Assembly: GCA_026545225.1 (NCBI GenBank)
Contig: CM048848.1
Location: forward strand, 14,922,853-14,986,852
Origin: Cornus controversa
Lineage: Eukaryota; Streptophyta; Magnoliopsida; Cornales; Cornaceae
Reading direction: 5' to 3'
Length of the DNA: 64,000 nucleotides
Positions 23,195 through 33,879 of the stretch are shown here, piece by piece. Position 1 is the first letter of the stretch. Each line of letters begins with the position of its first letter. Both the position numbers and the translations under genes were made by a program. The notes under the pieces are model-generated. The model saw only the letters and a program-made list of their open reading frames with translations, searched no databases and was not told where the DNA came from.

Positions 23195-25690
23195 TGAAAT
23201 ACCTCCTACAAATTTCACACTTGAGGTGGCCAGTCTCATACATAAGACATAAGAGATACCTACAACTAATAACACCAAGCATAGAATACAATGACAGAAT
23301 GAAAAGAAATATGAATACTGAAAGGAAAGTCTATCTGAAGTAAATAATAATGTTAGATGAATAAAGTACGTGTCTGTGCAATACAACTTGGAAGTCCCAT
23401 AACTCAAGGACCCCTTAATCGAAAAGAACAAGAGTGATTACTAAAGTTTAAATAACCGAAATAACTAGCATACCAAAAGAGTTCATATGCTGAACATGAA
23501 GAAAGAATAGAACCCTACTCTGATAACTAATGAGAGAGAAGATGTTTGCCACAATATACCAACCCGCGACTCTATCCTCACGGTGGAATCAGCTTGGGAC
23601 CTGAAATATCAACAAAGTGGGTTAAACCCACGAGCAAGTTCTCTCTACTATAACACAATCAGAGAATTGGTAAACATACCCTCTATATGAGGGACAACAA
23701 ATAATATATAATTATATACAAATCATTTCCTTATTTATCTCATGTTTCCAAAAATAGAAGTCGTCCTATGTACCGTCCCGACCCAACCCCTATCACACAA
23801 ATTTAGAACCTATTTTTTAAGTTCAAACCAAAGGCATAAAATATAATACCTTATTAAAATTAGGCAATCCTGACATGCCTCTTATACTAACCTTAAATAC
23901 CTTATTGGGTATTGACAATCCTGACATGCCATTTGGCAATCCTTACATGCCTCCCTAACTAACCTTAAATACCTTATTAGGTATTAGCAATCCTGACATG
24001 CCCCCCTAACTAACTTAAAATACCTTATTAGGTATTAGCAATCCTGACATACCCTTGACAATCCTTACATGCTTAAATCTACCTTTACACATTAATCAAT
24101 CTAATGAAAGTCCAATATCCACAAGAACATAACTCATACACCTTTAAACAATATCAAGTATATCATGAACAATTATGATTTCAAAGAATACAACTAAGGA
24201 AGAAAAAATGACTAACAATTAAAAGAGCAAGCACACAATCAAATCCACAAGATACCTTAATCATCAAGGGGATCTAGACCTAGTTCTAACCTATGTTTCT
24301 AGGCCTATTATATTTTTAAGAACCCTATTTTATTATTCTGGAATTTTTTGAAAATTTTTGGAAATTAAAAAAATATTTCCAAAATAAAAGAAATGAAAAT
24401 CTAATTTTGGGGCATGCTTTTTATACTAATTTAATAACGAGGGAAACTCATTTCCACTTGAAATTTAAAACCCAAGAGTATTCTGTCCCTAAAAGGTTAC
24501 TTAAATTTTTTGAAATTTAAAAGCATTTAAAATTTTTTTTCTTAATTTTCTACATTTTAAAAAAAATCAAAATATTCTGGACTGGACCCAGAGGTGGGCC
24601 ACTGTGCTGTGGTATATTCCCCAGCGCTCCCAATGTGCACATAGTGCGCTGTTGCGGCCTTTCCCACGATGCCCCTGCCACCGTTTGCCTCCAATTTTGC
24701 GCCATTCTTCTCCTCTTGACGTAGGCTACTTATTGGTGTGAAAAGCCCCATCAAAAATGGCCCAAAACGCAAACCCTCAATTCACAAGCTTTAGGGTTCT
24801 TCGCAAAATTCTCAAAATTAAAACCAAATTTTTCAATGATCTGATTTTCTAAGGATCAAGGGTCATTTACCAGAGCAGCAAACAATACAAAAGGACAGGA
24901 ATTAACATCCTCACCAACCCAGAATCATGCTCATATGAATTTCATACATTTATACACATACAATATATATATATACATACATACACACATATATATGCAT
25001 ATATCTATACCTATATAAATCCTTACACCTATATTCATTTAGCATAAGCAATTACACAAAATTCTTCAACAGAGAACAAGAGAATATAGTATCCAACTAT
25101 ATGAATTTACAGATACAATCATAGACACAAAACTTAGACTATGCATACAGATTCAAAGGGGAAGAGAAGAGTTTGAACTTGCTTTTCAATGAACCGGAAC
25201 TTGTCCCAATGAATCGCTCCTTCTCTCCCTCCTCTCCTACGTTTACGTTCTTTCGGTCTCTGTGCGTGAAAGCGACATTAATCCTAACCCTTTTTTTTTC
25301 TTTTAACATTTTTTTTTCTAGAAAACTAATTAAAAATCCCAAAATAATTAAAAGAAAAATAATAATAATAAATAAACCCTAACCCATCAAAATAAATATA
25401 AACCTAGCCCAACCATTCCAGCCCAACTCAACCCAAAACCCAAATTCTCTCTAGCCCAATTTGGAAAAAAATAAAAGAAAAACAAAAGCCTAGTTCAACT
25501 AAAATTATATAAAATAAAAATAACTAATCTAAAACATTTAAAGCACTCCACAACAATTCAAGGCACTAAAAAAAAATTAATTTAAACACATAATCCATTT
25601 AAAAGACACAATAAAATAATTTAGTAATAGAGCAATTAAAAAATTAAATTAAATTAAAATTAACCAACTTAAAAATTACGGGGTATTACA
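23195..25690 (-). repeat. solo LTR of the Ty3/gypsy family at the window's right end
   Basis: A 2496-bp LTR lies in reverse orientation. Its left end (tgaaatacctcct) and right end (ggggtattaca) match the termini of the gypsy LTR at 58638-61602. Internal segments also match: the GGCATGTAAGG / TGTCAGGAT tandem part at about 23870-24075, the GC-rich block near 24560-24770, and the stretch around the aacttgctcgtgggtttaac word. A perfect 5-bp duplication GTGTG flanks it (23190-23194, 25691-25695). There is no internal domain, so it is a solo LTR. Confidence 0.92.
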
Positions 25691-25800
25691 GTGTGATTAG
25701 CACTGAAGGAGTACGAAGACGTGGTAACGGAACTGTGAAAAATAGCACAATCACAAAAGTGTGATTACCACTGATGGCGTGCGGAGACGTGGTAACAGAA
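25691..25800. repeat. ~70-bp minisatellite, right part
   Basis: Continuation of the repeat at 23082-23194 after the LTR insertion: one complete unit, one nearly complete unit, and a decaying end (taacagaactctctag). Confidence 0.85.
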
Positions 25801-26403
25801 CTCTCTAGATGAGAACTCAGTGAGCGAGGGAGTTATGGAGACTCGGAGAGTAATGTGAGGGCGACAGTGATCGTGGGTCTTGGAGGTGGCCTCCAATATG
25901 TCTACGGCTTTGGACGAGGAACAATATGAATCTCTTCACAAATCCAAGTAAAAAAAGATGAATTCGCGCATAAAAATTCGTAGTCAGGATAGTAACTTCA
26001 AATAAGATTTGACCATCCTTTTCTATTCGGAATATAGACATATAATATATCAAATCGAAGCTCTTTGAATTTCCTATCTTCTGGATTCGTTTCAGGTCGT
26101 TCGATTAGTAAAGAAGAAGTTATAACCAAAACAGTTTTGTTATGCAGAAAAGTGCGAACTAGATTTTCAAATCTTCGCGAACACAATTCAAATACCACGA
26201 ATCTGATTTTCTCGGTTAGAGAAGAGTGGGCTTCAAGTCACCTTTGAATTAGGGTAAATGAGAGAAAGAATTATTTGACAACTCTTACGCCCAGTTGTGT
26301 AACGACGTTGGTTAGGTGTTGATTTGGCGGAAATTCTTTTCTACGATTAACCACTGGGCCGGCGATGATGGTGATGGAGAGTGAAAACTACTAGGAATTG
26401 GTA
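25801..26403. other. probable internal leader of a decayed LTR element
   Basis: No gene is recognised. It sits just inside a primer site and LTR (26404-26583, minus), so it may be the 5' leader of that element. Neither gag nor pol is present. Confidence 0.35.
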
Positions 26404-26416
26404 GGATCTGATACCA
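26404..26416 (-). other. primer-binding site (tRNA-Met type)
   Basis: On minus this reads TGGTATCAGATCC, directly after an LTR-like end. The near-exact match to the plant tRNA-Met primer site and the zero spacing support it. Confidence 0.55.
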
Positions 26417-26583
26417 TGTTAGAAATATAGAAATAATATATATATTGAATTAATTGATATTGTTGAAGAATACATAAAGGCCTATTTATAAGCATATAAT
26501 CTTAGAGAGCAATTTTACTTGGGAGATAAACCCTAGTCCTAACTGAACTAGGGATCCTACATGAAATAGAATAGAAAGTAACA
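26417..26583 (-). repeat. short LTR (~167 bp) of a decayed retrotransposon
   Basis: The segment begins tgttagaaat and ends agtaaca, giving the TGTTA...TAACA inverted ends typical of copia-like LTRs. It abuts the primer site on its left. The other LTR was not found. It lies about 110 bp past the end of the ZRK pseudokinase gene. Confidence 0.5.
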
Positions 26584-26693
26584 TAATATTAAATATATTA
26601 TATAATAGAACCTAATACATCTCGAGTAGAAAGTGAGCTCACAATTCCACAAACAGTAACTCAACCTCACAACAAACGGATTACCGGTGGGAT

Positions 26694-27911
26694 TCATGTA
26701 TTGTTGCACTGAAATCTTATAATCTTTCTAATCTCTTGTGCTACTTCTTTCATTGTAGGCCTCTCCTCCGGAGTAAAATTCCGGCATTTGGATGCAAGTG
26801 TCTATGCCATTGACAGCTTCCATTGATCTTCCAACATGATATCTGCAGGTCCCATGTATTTTTTAGCCATCTCAATCATAAATTCATCAAGATGTGGTTT
26901 GCCCTCTTCCAGGCTGAAGGCACTCGATTGAACAAAAGATGTTGTTGCTCTTTGATTTGAAGCAACAAAATCAGGATTAGGATTATTGCTTGCCTCCTCA
27001 ACTCCCTTAACAAAATTACAAGCACCACATGACGCCAAAATTGATTCTAATTGATTGCTTTTCCCTAGATCGCTAGACATGATTCTTTCTGCTGACAAAA
27101 TTTCAATCAATAGCGATCCAAAAGAGTAAACATCACACTTCTCAGTAATTTGAGATATTGAAATGTATTCTGGGGCTATATATCCAATACTCCCTTGCAG
27201 CATATATTCAGATTTCATTACCTTGAGATTATCTATTTCTACGTATTCCTCCCCTGAAGGGATTGATACTGACATACTAAAATTTGATAGTTTGGCAACA
27301 AAATTTCCATCTAAATATATGTTTATTGGTCTTACATCTCTGTGAATGATGGGCATGGAAAATCCTGTGTGAAGATAAGTCAAAGCATCAGCAATTTCCT
27401 TGGCAACCTTCAACCTACAATCCCAACGTAGTAGCTGCTCATGATTGTTAGACTCTCTACGAGACTTAAAAATATGATTCGAAAGATCTCCATTTTCTGC
27501 ATACTCATACACTAGCTTTGGCATTTTAGTTTCAAGGCAGCAGCCCAAGAGCATGAGTATGTTGTTGTGGTTGTTCAACTGTGATGCAAACACAATGTCA
27601 TTAATGTAAGAAGTCCTGACACCTATTGGATGGCCATTGAAGCAACCCTTGTACATCTTGGCTTGGCCAAACTGCTTGCTATAGTTATTGGTTGCTTTTG
27701 CGAGCTCTTTAGCTGAGAAGATTCGAAAGGGATTATATTTTCCATCACAGGAATGAAGCAGCTCTTCCAATAACATGCCTCCATTGTCTAACATGTTTCT
27801 CTCCTTTTCCTTTTCTTCTGATGTTCCACTACTCAACATATTGCATCTTCTCAATTTCAGTATACTTAATGAGGTGCCCATACTGCATAAACAACCACCT
27901 AGTAAATACAA
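26694..27911 (-). pseudogene. ZED1-related (ZRK-type) receptor-like pseudokinase with premature stop
   Basis: ZRK proteins (RLCK XII family) are membrane-linked pseudokinases that partner with the NLR ZAR1 and sense effector-modified kinases. The reading frame has the family's N-terminal block (NGGMLLEELL, then FRIFSAKELAKATNNYS), a glycine-loop region, IIHRDVRPINIYLD, and a C-lobe with GSIGYIAPEYISISQITEKCDVYSFG. The beta-3 lysine is absent (GVRTS) and DFG is replaced by NFS, so catalysis is unlikely, as in known ZRKs. An in-frame TAG at 26802-26804 cuts off a conserved tail that stays open for about 35 codons to a TGA at 26694-26696 (RNFTPEERPTMKEVAQEIRK). The true start is uncertain: an intron acceptor (tttatgcag) sits at about 27884, and ATGs follow at 27881 and about 27842. 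It could be a pseudogene or a truncated allele. Confidence 0.75.
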
Positions 27912-29509
27912 GACTCCTTAATCATTTTCAAAGCAATTAATTAAAAAGACTAGCTCCTTCATCATCCTCAAAGCAATTAATTAAAGAAAACAATGTCATG
28001 TACAAGTTCACTCACAGTAGATGGCCATATTATGATTAATGATGATCAATTGACTAAATTTTTGAAAATAATAATAATGTTTTCTTAAATCAAACTTATT
28101 TTTGTAGAAGAAAAAAAACAGATTTACTGCCTAATAATTTATCCATTATCTAGAAAAAAAGTAAATGCCATCAATAAGTATACCTATAGAATTTAGGTAA
28201 CCCCCAACTATGGGTTGGACTGCCTGCAAGTGTGATTTCTAAGAAATTATTTGCAATTTAGAAAAGTCGAATTTTAGACTTGATGCTTTATAACTAACTT
28301 TACCACTAGCCAATCCCTTGGAGTTATCCATACTACTAGTTATTAGAGAATAAATAATTGCAAAACATATAAAGACTAACCAAAAGAAAATATAGTTCAC
28401 AACTAACAGATTTTAGAAATGAAAAGAAGATAAATATATATAATAAATGATCTCTTGCTTACACCATAGTAACAATTTGATATGTTTGGTATGTGTTTTG
28501 GTAACTATCTTTTTTACACTTAGATCATATCTAACGATTATAATGTTTAGTGTCTAGAAAATTTTTTGCACACCGACGAGTAAGAAATCATTACTCTATA
28601 TATATATATATAAATGTCATACCTAGCACACAAGGCTCCCGCTTGAGCGAAGTCTTGGAGAGGTAGATGTCGGCTAGTCTTACCCTTTTTGGAGAGGCTG
28701 CTTCCAACCGAGTGGTGACATGTTCTGTCACTAATTTATATATGCTCTCTTTGCCTTGTACAGATACTTAACCTCTCTCTGTACAAATCTTCTCTTACTA
28801 TCTCTCTCTGCCTTTTCTTGTAATTTCTGGAGTAGGAAGACTCGAAGTCAGTTTTTTTTTTTGGGGGGGGGAATTACCAATTCATAGATTTTTGGAGTCT
28901 AATTTATAATTTCATAAAGTCAAATTCATAAATTTAAAAAAATTTCTTTCGACTAAAATGCTGACGTGAACATAAATAACATTATTCATAGAGATAGAGA
29001 AGATGGATAAAGAAAATAGAGAGAGAGAATGAACTGTGAGAGAGATGGAGAAGATAGATAGATATAATCATAGAGAGATAATGAAAATAGAGAGAGAACT
29101 TGATATTGAGAGAGTGAGAGAGAAGTCAACAAGAGAGAGAGAACTAGACTATGAGAGAGACATAAGAGAGAGAGGCACAGAAAATAGAGACAGAGAGAGA
29201 ACTGGACTATGAGAGAGAGAGAGAGAGAATTGAGAGAGAGCAGCTACAAACTTTTAATATATAGAGAGAGAAAGAGATGAGGGAGGAGTAATTTTGAAAT
29301 ACCAGAAGGGTAAGAGTGGAATTAAGGAAAGAATTTAGTTCACGTGACCGCCATTTTCAAGGGGCACACTAATGGAAGGGTGCAATGTGCAACATGTTTT
29401 CAATGTATAAGATGTTATATACACTGTATCTATCAATTCACAACATGTATCAATTTCCTTTTCCTTTCCAGAGACTACTGCAAATTTTCATAACATCCAT
29501 CTCTCATTT
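27912..29509. other. upstream region of the ZRK gene
   Basis: No coding region. The stretch 27912-28850 has a diverged second copy at 31104-31860. It includes a T10/G10 run (28851-28870) and a long GA-rich tract (28985-29285). Confidence 0.6.
28985..29285. repeat. GA-rich low-complexity tract
   Basis: About 300 bases dominated by imperfect gagagaga and gatagaga repeats with short interruptions. Confidence 0.9.
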
Positions 29510-29573
29510 TCCTCTTCTGAGAGAGATGCATGTTGCTTCTCAATTTGAGCATGCTTAATGAGGTGCCCATAGG

Positions 29574-31103
29574 CAGGGGCGGAGCCAGAATTTTAGTTCA
29601 GAAGCGACGTAGAGTATTTTGGTGGAAAAAAAAACAACTATCATGACAAATATAAGTTTTTAACGTCAAAAGAAAAAAATAAAAAAACACAACAAAATCA
29701 CTATTTTTTCAATGAGTAGTATAATATTCTTAATCTATTATGTCCAAATCATTCGTCAGATTAACAAATTTGCACAATATAGAACAATCTTAATGAACCT
29801 AAAGAGGCAAAAACGGTTTGTCTTGACTTTCAATTTACCTAAAAAAATGAATTTAGTCAATCTTGTTTCTTTGTTAGAGATAATGATTATTAATGAGAAA
29901 ACGAAAAACCATAATAATGGAACAGGGGCAACATAATCTGATGTTATTGAAAAAAAAAATAGAAATAAAATAATTAGAGAGCTAGAGTATCAAAACTTTT
30001 AAAAAAAATTAAATGTAAAGAAATATTTACATCTAGTCATCTAGGATTTTCATATTATATGAACATAAATGTATTTTACTGCAAAAGAAATGAATAATCA
30101 AGCTTGCAGTGGGTTAGTGATAGAGAAACAGAATGATAAAAAGTTAATTTGCTCTCTCTATCTCTCCTTCGCAAATTCAGAGAGGAAGCTGGAGCGCAGT
30201 CAGGAAGAAGCCACTAGAGTGAAGTCACAAATAGAGAGAGAATGAGTTATTGTTAACTTTGGAGTTTTTTTTTTTATAGAAATTAGAAGGTATAACTACG
30301 CTCTTAAACCCGGTGTGATAAAAAGAATTAAATTAAAAGTCGACAATCAATTGTCAACGCCTTTAAAACTTTGTCAAATTCTTTTTTCTCCTTCAAATAA
30401 AAGAAATTCATTTTTCTCAAGATTTAAATAACTAGGCTATGTGCCCTTAGAATTTATTCCGAAAACTATTTTCATTGAAAAGACGACTTTGAAATACTCA
30501 ATTTAGGCTCAAGTTTTGTTTATCAATTTTCAAGTTTAAAAATGGCATATAAAACAAATTTAAAAAAATATGTACACAAAAATATATATGTTTGCATTAC
30601 ACAGAATACACCCCCTTTTCCACTCTTCCTCAACGTATAACATACAAGTGAATGTATATATATATTTTTCTTTCTTTGTCTCACTTTAAGTCCCATAACT
30701 CTCACTATAAATAAAATCTTTTGATGAAATTAAATCCATTGAATAGAGAATTTCGAGAACTTCCATTTGAGTACCACTTTCACTATGTTTTGACCTAGGA
30801 CGAAAATGTTACAAATTATTAAAATATAAAAAAAAATTCAAATATTCATATATACATATTGTATTTCATCAAAGAAAACTAGTTGTTTATCTTTTGTATT
30901 TTCATAATTGGATACTACTACCTTTACTTTTTAACACATTACAAGACCAAATGAGCAATACCTCATTTTGAATCTTTATCATCACTAATTTATTGGAGTA
31001 TAAAAAACAAATTTGAGGGGGGCATTTTTGAGATTTACAAAAAATATGCATATAGTAGTTAAAAAAAAAAATTTCAAGGGGGCACACACCGGCTCCGCCC
31101 ATG
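29574..31103. mobile_element. hAT-like non-autonomous DNA element
   Basis: Termini are inverted: the left starts CAGGGGCGGAGCC and the right, in reverse, CATGGGCGGAGCC (12 of 13 match). This is the familiar GGGGCGGAGCCAG end of small plant hAT-type elements. Flanking octamers cccatagg (29566-29573) and cccagaga (31104-31111) agree at 6 of 8 positions, as expected of an old 8-bp duplication. The interior is AT-rich without transposase. The duplicated ZRK upstream sequence continues across it. Confidence 0.7.
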
Positions 31104-31743
31104 CCCAGAGATATGACAGAAACAACAGTCTGCCTAGCTAATAATTTAAAAACTCCTCTTTAATTGTCTTCAAAGCAATTAATTTATGGAAAAGATCTCC
31201 TAAATAAGTTTAGTAACCATCTTATGGTTAATGATGACCAATTCACTAAATTTTTGTAAAACTAATAATATTTTCCAAACAAACTTATTTATATAGAAAA
31301 AGTATATATTGCCTTGTAATTTTTCCATTAACGAAAAAAAGAGTAATCCCTATCACTAATTTAATTACATTTATTAGTGTAAGATTGGGGTATCCCTACT
31401 ATTAATTAGTTATTAGGAATAAATAATTGCACATAAAGACTACAAAGTACAAACAATACTTCACAATAATCAGATTTAAGAAAGCTAACCATATCTTACA
31501 AGGAAAATAAGGATAGGAAAGAAGATACATCCTAACCTGGTTTTGAGAAATTCTGTCACTAACTTATATCTGCTTTCTTTGCCTAGCTTGGAATTTATAA
31601 CAAATAGATAAAGCACGAACATGCCATACTTGGAATTTATAACAAATAGATAAAGCACGCACATGCCATGAAGAGCTTAGCCTACGAAATCATTATTTTC
31701 TGAATTTGAAGATATATGCAAGAGATAGCTTGAGTATATATAC

Positions 31744-31770
31744 AGCTCCTCTCTCTCTCTCTCTCTCTCC
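31744..31770. repeat. (CT)n microsatellite
   Basis: An uninterrupted CT run within the duplicated ZRK upstream region. Confidence 0.9.
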
Positions 31771-32087
31771 ATATTTTCAAGAGGAAGACTGGAAATCAAA
31801 GTCTTCTTTTGTTTTGGTAGGTAGAAGAAGTCAAGTCCGGCTTGGAAATTTCAACTTACAAGTAAGTCGTTTTTCGGGTCTTTCAAGTCCGGAAGAAATT
31901 GGTTGCACTTATAATCTAAATTATTGCAAGTACTATCACATCCTAAGTCATCAATTGGAAAATTACATTAACTTAAAAGACAAAAGTTTAAGTTTGCACA
32001 AGAAAGAATAATTCTTATCAGACTCTGATGACAAGATAGTAATATCCTACATCACTAGTGTCCTTTTGGTAAACTTGCACCAAAATA

Positions 32088-32222
32088 TGTACCAGGCTCG
32101 GTCAAGTCCAATGGTATGATCTCTCTTTCCTAAAGGGAAAGGTTGAAAGTTTGAGTTCCACTAGGAACATATTGTGAATAATGGGTGTGTGTTTTCTTTA
32201 ACTTTCAAAAAGAAAAAAAAAA
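32088..32222 (+). repeat. SINE-like repeat with A-tail
   Basis: A box B-like motif (gtttgagttcc) lies about 50 bases after a weak box A-like stretch (ggtcaagtccaatggta). The unit ends in an A-rich tail at 32207-32222 preceded by aactttc. Target duplications are not evident. It could also be the tail of a LINE. Confidence 0.4.
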
Positions 32223-32272
32223 TCATCTCAAGTTGGGAAGGTTATAAGATAATGCTCACTTGGAGACCAAAA

Positions 32273-33225
32273 TGTGAGTTATGTGGTACAAAATGGTTCA
32301 ATTAATTTATCGTGAAATGATAATCCTTAAACCTAGAGGAGGGTGAATAGGTCTTCTTGCCCAATTTTTATGATTGATTAATTAGCCACAACAATTAATA
32401 ATTATGCCTCCCAACCAATCACAAAATAAATAAAGCAAGTACAATAAGCTAGAGATGACACCAAGTACAACAAGTTAGAGATGACACCAGTAATTTTACG
32501 TGAAAACTTTAGGAAGTGAAAACCACAGGAGTGAGGCAAACGCCTCTAGATAAACCAATCCACTATTTCAAAGCAAAGTACAACGAGATTTGTCCCAAAC
32601 TCACACCCACTCCACTCTAATAAGAACTTGATGCGGAACGCCTCAAGATTACTTTTGCGACTCTTCGTCCAATTGGTGCAGACTCTGGCTAACGTCACAA
32701 TCCTTTTAGAAGGGTAGCTAAAAGAACACAAATACTCCACAAGTATTATGTCCCTTTCAGAGTGATCATTTCTCATCATCTTCAAATAAAAATAAGTAGT
32801 ATTAAGGAACCACCACTGTTGTTCTGATCAAACTGTGTAGATTGATGAAGCCTTTTGAGAATCTGTTGATTAGATTGAGAAAAGTATCACAACTTAAACA
32901 TTCTGTGTGCGTGCGCTCTCAAAAATAGAATCAATAATGCTTCTCTCTCATAAATCTCCCTTTTAGTTTCAAAAATATATTTCTCTTTCTAACAATTAAA
33001 GAATTGAGAGTCTCCCTTAGGTTGAAATATAAAAAGGTATTTATAATGTTTAGAATCCTTAGTATAGTTGAAAAACAAGTTTAAAACACCTAAGGAACGT
33101 TTTAGAGAAGTTTGGGTTGATTAGAAAACAAATTTGGATTAATTAATATGAAAAAAATTTCACATATCAGCGAAGTCCGACAGGTCTTACTTTTTAGGGA
33201 CTTGTGGAACTTTGCAGACTTGTCT
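32273..33225 (-). repeat. old, diverged LTR fragment related to the gag+aORF family
   Basis: It starts tgtgagttatgtggtac, aligned with the tgtgagttgcgcggtgcg start of the LTRs at 21349 and 49692. The homology continues through cctagagg-gggtgaatagg, the caaagtacaac block, gatgcggaacgcctca and gctaacgtcac, in the same order. The right end is lost shortly after the region that carries the ACCGGT palindromes in younger copies. It is far more diverged than the other three. Confidence 0.75.
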
Positions 33226-33437
33226 CACTACATTTTGGGTTCTCACTTTCCTCTGTATATTTTCCTCCACATTGCACATCCCTCTTTTCTCCTGGTTTGG
33301 AAACTTAAAAAAGAATAACTTACTCCACTTATCATTCAAACCTTTAGAATCCCCCCACAAGGGTCTTGGATTTTCCATTCACCCAAGTAACATGTATTAG
33401 TTGAGTTATTGGTAATTATCACCAGCAAGATGATGCT

Positions 33438-33683
33438 TTGCAGGTTAAATTTCCTTGCTTGGAGGACTTGAGAATCAAGGAATTGGACAACTTGAAAGAG
33501 ATATGGCACAACACAACTTCAACAGAATCTGTTCCCAAATACTTAAGAGTGATAAGCGGTCACAAACTATTAAATGTTGGTTCAACAAAATCACTTACAA
33601 GTTTCCAGAACATAGAAGAACTCATAGTGGAAGAGTGTGACTTCCTGCAAGAGATATTTAAAGTTGAAAAAGGGTCATCATGA
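33438..33683 (+). pseudogene. LRR exon fragment of a CC-NBS-LRR resistance gene
   Basis: About 80 codons read FPCLEDLRIKELDNLKEIWH, LLNVGSTKSLTSFQNIEELI and EECDFLQEIFKVEKG. This is the pattern of the C-terminal leucine-rich repeats of plant coiled-coil NBS-LRR immune receptors (RPS2/RGC2-like, with their FPxLExLxI and NLKEIWHN consensus). A splice acceptor (gctttgcag) at 33435-33443 overlaps the start of the open frame, so the exon proper begins with gttaaatttcc at 33444. It ends at TGA 33681-33683. No NB-ARC or further LRR exons are visible, and a LINE lies 0.2 kb downstream. It is an isolated fragment. Confidence 0.7.
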
Positions 33684-33879
33684 AAAGGAATGGAAGGAAG
33701 TGTTGAAAGTGATAAATGTTGGGAATACAATTACTAAATGACATCAACTTAGAATTCATTAATTGGTGACTATTTGTGTTAAATAGTTTGTAAAAATTCA
33801 ATAGAAATCATTAAAATTTAATAAAAATTTAATCATCTTATCGAGTTAGACTTGACCAAAATTCAATTGACTCTTTTAA

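Larger units (their letters stand above)
29510..31860 (-). pseudogene. remnant duplicate of the ZRK 5' region
   Basis: On minus, 29573-29510 matches the beginning of the ZRK reading frame (gggcacctcattaag, then caaattgagaag), and coding similarity ends after about 55 bases. To the right, 31104-31860 parallels the ZRK upstream region in order: the caaagcaattaattt word, the gatgatcaattgactaaattttt block, the aataattgca...aaagact block and the aggaagact word. A 1.5-kb hAT-like element splits it. This is what remains of a tandem paralogue whose kinase body is gone. Confidence 0.65.
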
